DNA of 64,000 nt from Radiobacillus kanasensis. GTDB taxonomy: Bacteria; Bacillota; Bacilli; Bacillales; Amphibacillaceae. The stretch spans positions 1,618,001 through 1,682,000 of the forward strand of contig NZ_CP088020.1 in the NCBI RefSeq assembly GCF_021049245.1. The letters run 5' to 3'. Both the position numbers and the translations under genes were made by a program. The notes beneath the pieces were generated by a model. That model made no database searches. It was given only the letters and a program-made list of their open reading frames with translations, and was not told the DNA's origin. This document shows positions 60,974 to 64,000 of the stretch, piece by piece. Each line of letters begins with the position of its first letter. Within the stretch, counting starts at the first letter, position 1.

Positions 60974-61318
60974 GTGCAACATATTATTGATGAAATTACA
61001 AAAGATCAACTTCGTACTGATTTACCGAAATTCCGTGCAGGGGATACGGTGAAAGTTCACGTTAAGGTTGTCGAGGGTAACCGTGAGCGTATTCAGGTAT
61101 TCGAAGGTGTTGTAATCAAACGTCAAAATGGTGGAATCAGTGAAACATTTACGGTTCGTAAGATTTCTTACGGTGTAGGTGTTGAACGTACATTCCCAGT
61201 ACATTCTCCACGAGTTGACAAGATTGAAGTTAGCCGTCGTGGTAAAGTACGTCGTGCGAAGCTTTATTATCTACGTAAACTACGTGGAAAAGCAGCCCGT
61301 ATTAAAGAAATTCGCTAA
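60974..61318 (+). CDS. rplS: 50S ribosomal protein L19
   Basis: Located at the 30S-50S interface. The 114-residue protein has [20 protein letters not shown] and the C-terminal [23 protein letters not shown] 60974 is chosen from GGAAGGAG 8 bases upstream and the normal length; an in-frame TTG at 60956 precedes that site. Confidence 0.97.
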   Translation: MQHIIDEITKDQLRTDLPKFRAGDTVKVHVKVVEGNRERIQVFEGVVIKRQNGGISETFTVRKISYGVGVERTFPVHSPRVDKIEVSRRGKVRRAKLYYLRKLRGKAARIKEIR

Positions 61319-61328
61319 CTTTTATGGT

Positions 61329-61362
61329 AAAAGGAGCTTGCGCAGTCAAGCTCCTTTTTTCT
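61329..61362 (+). terminator. Terminator after rplS
   Basis: AAGGAGCTTG (61331-61340) and CAAGCTCCTT (61347-61356) are perfectly paired, followed by T residues. Confidence 0.94.
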
Positions 61363-61390
61363 AACCTTAAATCCGTATTTATGCTCATTC

Positions 61391-61439
61391 CTCTATACCA
61401 ATGAATCGGATGGAATCAAGCCGTTTTACTGGTATAGAG
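61391..61439 (+). other. Perfect inverted repeat upstream of the signal peptidase gene
   Basis: CTCTATACCA (61391-61400) and TGGTATAGAG (61430-61439) are perfectly complementary across 29 bases, with CGG/CCG able to pair inside. No T run follows, so it is not an obvious terminator. It might be an operator or a leader structure; the role is unknown. Confidence 0.6.
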
Positions 61440-61545
61440 ATCTGTTTCCGCATATGCTAAAGAAAAGCGTTCAAGAAAGAATGGCATAAATGATAGGAAA
61501 AAGGGTAATAAAGAGAGAGAAAGCTTTGATTTGGAGGGAAGGTAA

Positions 61546-62103
61546 GTGGCCAGAAAGAGGAATGAATGGTTGGATTGGTTAAAAGCATTGATCATAGCTG
61601 GTCTATTAGCCTTTTTTGTCCGAATGTTTTTGTTTACACCAATCGTAGTGGATGGCCCATCAATGCTTCCTACCCTAGAGGATGGGGATCATATGATTGT
61701 AAACAAGTTTACTTATTTTGTGGGAGAACCAGAACGATTTGACATCGTCATATTTCATGCCACCGCAAAAAAAGACTTTATTAAACGAGTAATCGGGTTA
61801 CCAGGTGAACATGTTGAAGTAAGAGATGAAAGCCTATATATCGATGGGGGAAAAGTAGAGGAACCATTTCTAGATAAAAAAAAGGAAGAATTAGACGAAA
61901 ACGATGTTTATACGTTTGACTTCACTTTAGAGGATCTTCCTGGTAATTACAGTGAAATTCCCCCTGATCATGTTTTAGTGTTAGGGGACAATAGAAGTAA
62001 CTCAACAGATAGTAGATTATTAGGGCTTATCCCTTACGATCAGATTGTGGGAGAGGCTGCAGTATTATATTGGCCTCTGGATCGATTTAGGTTTATAAAT
62101 TAA
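61546..62103 (+). CDS. sipS: Type I signal peptidase
   Basis: Removes signal peptides from exported proteins. The 185-residue protein has one N-terminal membrane anchor (about 12-31) with the active site outside. The catalytic dyad is Ser39 (G-P-S-M-L-P-T) and Lys80 (F-I-K-R-V-I-G-L-P-G), and G-D-N-R-S-N-S-T-D-S-R is the box E. GTG start with GGAGGGAAGG. Bacilli carry several paralogues, so the exact symbol is uncertain. Placement between rplS and rbgA is not that of B. subtilis sipS. Confidence 0.93.
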   Translation: MARKRNEWLDWLKALIIAGLLAFFVRMFLFTPIVVDGPSMLPTLEDGDHMIVNKFTYFVGEPERFDIVIFHATAKKDFIKRVIGLPGEHVEVRDESLYIDGGKVEEPFLDKKKEELDENDVYTFDFTLEDLPGNYSEIPPDHVLVLGDNRSNSTDSRLLGLIPYDQIVGEAAVLYWPLDRFRFIN

Positions 62104-62122
62104 TGGTAGGTGAAGGATTGTT

Positions 62123-62989
62123 ATGACCATTCAATGGTTTCCTGGTCATATGGCCAAAGCGAAACGAGAAGTTCAAGAAAAATTAAAGCTTGTAGATTAC
62201 GTCATTGAATTATTAGATGCACGTGCACCAGAGTCTTCACAAAATCCGATGCTTCACCAAGTGTTGCAAGACAAGCCGCGAATGGTCGTACTGATGAAAA
62301 AGGATTTGGCAGATCAGAAGGCGACAGATCGATGGATTCAACATTTTTCTAACAAAGGGATTCCAACCGTGGCCGTGGATGTTCAACAAAAGAAAGATAT
62401 CGAACATGTTATCCAGATTGCACGTGATATGGGGAAAAGCAAGATGGAAAAGTTAAAGAAAAAAGGGATTCGTCCTCGACCAGCTCGCGCCATGATCATA
62501 GGTATCCCGAACGTTGGGAAGTCGACCTTGATTAATCGATTAGCCCATAAGAAAATTGCAAAAACAGGTGATCGACCAGGTGTTACGACTAGTCAACAAT
62601 GGATCAAAGTGAAAGACTTTGAGTTACTTGATACACCAGGTATTTTATGGCCAAAGTTTGAGGACGAAGTGGTCGGCTATCGTCTCGCAGCGTTAGGAAC
62701 TATTAAGGACCAGCTACTCCCTATGGAAGATGTGGCAGCATTTATCATCCGTTATTTGAAGGCTCGCTACCCATCTGTTTTAACAGATCGGTTTCAACTA
62801 TCCTTACATACAGAGGATATGATGGAGATCTTTGAATCCATTGGAAAGCTTCGAGGCTGTCTGGGTAGTGGTGGAATCGTTAGCTTAGAAAAAACAGCAG
62901 ATGTCATTATTAGAGATTTACGAACTGGTAAAATGGGAGGTATAAGCCTAGAGTGGCCGGAAATAGAAAAAGAGGCATCATCATCGTGA
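62123..62989 (+). CDS. rbgA: RbgA, 50S subunit assembly GTPase
   Basis: Circularly permuted GTPase essential for late 50S assembly in B. subtilis (YlqF). The 288-residue protein starts I-Q-W-F-P-G-H-M-A-K-A. The G motifs run in permuted order: G4 M-K-K-D-L-A-D, then G1 G-I-P-N-V-G-K-S-T near 128-136, then G3 D-T-P-G. A C-terminal helical domain binds rRNA. GGTGAAGG upstream. The stop codon lies in a terminator hairpin. Confidence 0.97.
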   Translation: MTIQWFPGHMAKAKREVQEKLKLVDYVIELLDARAPESSQNPMLHQVLQDKPRMVVLMKKDLADQKATDRWIQHFSNKGIPTVAVDVQQKKDIEHVIQIARDMGKSKMEKLKKKGIRPRPARAMIIGIPNVGKSTLINRLAHKKIAKTGDRPGVTTSQQWIKVKDFELLDTPGILWPKFEDEVVGYRLAALGTIKDQLLPMEDVAAFIIRYLKARYPSVLTDRFQLSLHTEDMMEIFESIGKLRGCLGSGGIVSLEKTADVIIRDLRTGKMGGISLEWPEIEKEASSS

Positions 62990-63001
62990 TGGTGTCTCTT
63001 T
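62971..63001 (+). terminator. Terminator overlapping the rbgA stop codon
   Basis: AGAGGCATCATCA pairs with TGATGGTGTCTCT (two G-T pairs) around TCG, followed by TTT. The 5' strand is the last codons of rbgA. Confidence 0.7.
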
Positions 63002-63004
63002 TCT

Positions 63005-63412
63005 TTCGACCTCTTTTATACCAAAATATAATTACCATCTTTAAAAACGAACGATACAAGATAGGGAGCGAAGGAATATAAATTTTCATAGTTGGATCTT
63101 TATTTGTATTTTATATAAAATGCGACGTAACGAAATAAGGACTCGTATATACTTTATCAAGTTGACTGCTAATGCGGCGCTGCAGAAAAATACTCGCTTT
63201 CCGTGGGGAACGCCTCAGCCTCCTCGCTCGCAAAGAACGCTCACTGTGGGGTCTTCAACTGTTCCTTTCCCACAGGAGTCTCGCATTTTTCCGCAGCTTA
63301 GTACGGAGTTCTTTTCAAGTCAGAGGTGTTTCTTGGTCTATTCATTTTATAGGTTTAATAACCTACTATATTAGAAAATACCTACAAGCGTAGGCAGAAT
63401 GCGGAGACTCCT
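63005..63412 (-). repeat. Outer composite repeat, copy D (one arm only)
   Basis: Only the arm with ACGAACGATAC...AATTTTCATAGTTGGATCTT (63047-63100) is present; it matches the corresponding arm of copies A and B with drift. The other arm is missing because the element is cut near 63412. The orientation of the inner element relative to this arm equals copy A. Confidence 0.55.
63111..63412 (-). mobile_element. MITE-like non-coding element, copy D (truncated)
   Basis: Reverse orientation to A and B. The end TTATATAAAATGCGACGTAA is intact, then ACTCGTATATACTTTATCAA and module 2 (63182-63296) closely match A. Module 1 begins at GGCAGAAT (63393) and stops after GGAGACTCCT (63412), where A, B and C continue with GCGGGAAC-like sequence. 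The missing part, about 160 bp, is replaced by unrelated DNA leading to the transposase. Confidence 0.8.
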
Positions 63413-63529
63413 ACCATGAAAATAAGGTTCTAATATATGGAAAAATGGCAATACTAAGGTAGACGCAGCTCATTCGTTTTTTTGAGGAGAGCGCCACATT
63501 CTAAGATCTAATGAAGTTGGAGAATAATT
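63413..63529 (-). other. Non-coding tail of the IS110-type element
   Basis: No gene. It begins exactly where the truncated repeat loses similarity and ends at the transposase stop, so it is probably the 3' non-coding end of the insertion sequence. A T run (63477-63484) follows GCAGCTCATTCG. IS110-family elements carry a guide (bridge) RNA in a non-coding end; whether it is in this end is not visible. Confidence 0.4.
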
Positions 63530-64000
63530 TTAAGACACTTTTGGTTCCACAATTGTCACTGTGTAACCTAAACTCTCTAATCTTCGTAGTGAATGCTTAA
63601 CAACGGATTGTTGTCTTTGTTTGTCGAAGTAATCTTCTCCTAAATCTACATACATTTCTTTTCGTGTTAAGAGATAATAGGAGATTCGTAATATCGCATG
63701 AGCTACAACGATTCCTGCACGCTTTTTACCTTTACGTGAAGCTGTTCGCCGGTAAAGTGCACCAAGGTAGTTTTTGGATCCTCGAACAGAATGAGCTGCT
63801 TCAATCAGTGCTGATTTAAGATACTTGTTTCCATTCAACGTTTTAGATGATTTACGTTTTCCAGCACTTTGGTTATTTCCAGGAACTAATCCAGCCCATG
63901 AACACATTTGAGGTGCAGTAGGAAATTGCTCCTTTATATTTGTACCAAGCTCTGCAAGCATTTGTTCCGCCATTTTTCTCCCAATACCAGGAATGGAATC
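63530..64000 (-). CDS. IS110 family transposase, C-terminal part (runs off the window)
   Basis: The frame stays open to the window edge on the minus strand, beginning D-S-I-P-G-I-G-R-K-M-A-E-Q, so the start is outside. The visible 156 residues correspond to the C-terminal Transposase_20 domain of IS110-type DEDD/serine recombinases: P-x-M-C-S-W-A-G-L-V-P-G-N-N-Q-S-A-G-K-R-K, G-N-K-Y-L-K-S-A-L-I-E-A-A. The Ser in N-Q-S-A-G-K is a good candidate for the catalytic serine. No stops interrupt it, so it may be intact. It inserts next to, or into, repeat copy D. Confidence 0.9.
   Translation of the reverse strand, partial: DSIPGIGRKMAEQMLAELGTNIKEQFPTAPQMCSWAGLVPGNNQSAGKRKSSKTLNGNKYLKSALIEAAHSVRGSKNYLGALYRRTASRKGKKRAGIVVAHAILRISYYLLTRKEMYVDLGEDYFDKQRQQSVVKHSLRRLESLGYTVTIVEPKVS

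Overview
The window is a slice of the chromosome of a spore-forming, low-GC member of the Bacillaceae; genus is not resolved. It carries spoIIGA, sigE, sigG, spoVM and a cwlJ-type germination hydrolase, the divIVA-ileS neighbourhood, and the long Bacillus-type gene order from spoIIGA to rbgA. Almost all genes lie on the + strand. Exceptions are cwlJ, a small unknown gene and rqcH (23.6-26.1 kb), rpmB (40.2 kb), a DUF1128 gene (51.8 kb) and a transposase fragment at the right edge.

Layout. 1-6.99 kb: sporulation sigma cascade (spoIIGA-sigE, sigG) followed by the ylmC-pgeF-yggS-sepF-ylmG-ylmH-divIVA division cluster. 7.0-10.1 kb: promoter, Ile T-box and ileS. 10.9-12.3 kb: lspA and an RluD-type pseudouridine synthase. 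12.3-22.8 kb: the pyrimidine operon pyrR-pyrB-pyrC-carA-carB-pyrK-pyrD-pyrF-pyrE, with a promoter, two PyrR-type attenuators and tight gene overlaps; no uracil permease lies between pyrR and pyrB. 26.3-34.5 kb: yicC-remA-gmk-rpoZ-coaBC-priA-fmt-rsmB; def is absent from its B. subtilis place between priA and fmt, and rlmN from its place after rsmB. 34.8-41 kb: prpC-prkC-rsgA-rpe-thiN-spoVM, rpmB and yloU. 41-47 kb: fakA, sdaAB-sdaAA and recG. 47.1-50.7 kb: FapR-controlled lipid genes fapR-plsX-fabD-fabG-acpP. 50.9-62.9 kb: rnc, smc-ftsY, ylxM-ffh-rpsP-khpA-ylqD-rimM-trmD, rplS, signal peptidase and rbgA.

The genes are mostly housekeeping, and the novelty lies between them. Four copies of a 463-bp-class non-coding element (MITE-like, imperfect terminal inverted repeats, two GC-rich palindromic modules facing each other) sit after ileS, pyrE, fakA and rbgA, and a decayed end lies after sigG. 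Copies A and B are nearly identical and of equal length. In A, B and D the element is embedded in a second, larger repeat of about 700 bp whose ends resemble AAAAAGAAGCTGGGACAAAA and which carries a terminator hairpin. The inner element points one way inside the outer one in A and D and the other way in B. Copy D is cut where an IS110-type insertion begins. Other small repeats flank rnc (an inverted pair) and occupy the site where rlmN is normally found. The sigG leader can form a Shine-Dalgarno-masking hairpin only in read-through RNA, and RqcH shows Glu-Arg where I expect the family's Asp-Arg motif.

All calls come from reading the sequence and from memory of Bacillus families; no database search was possible.
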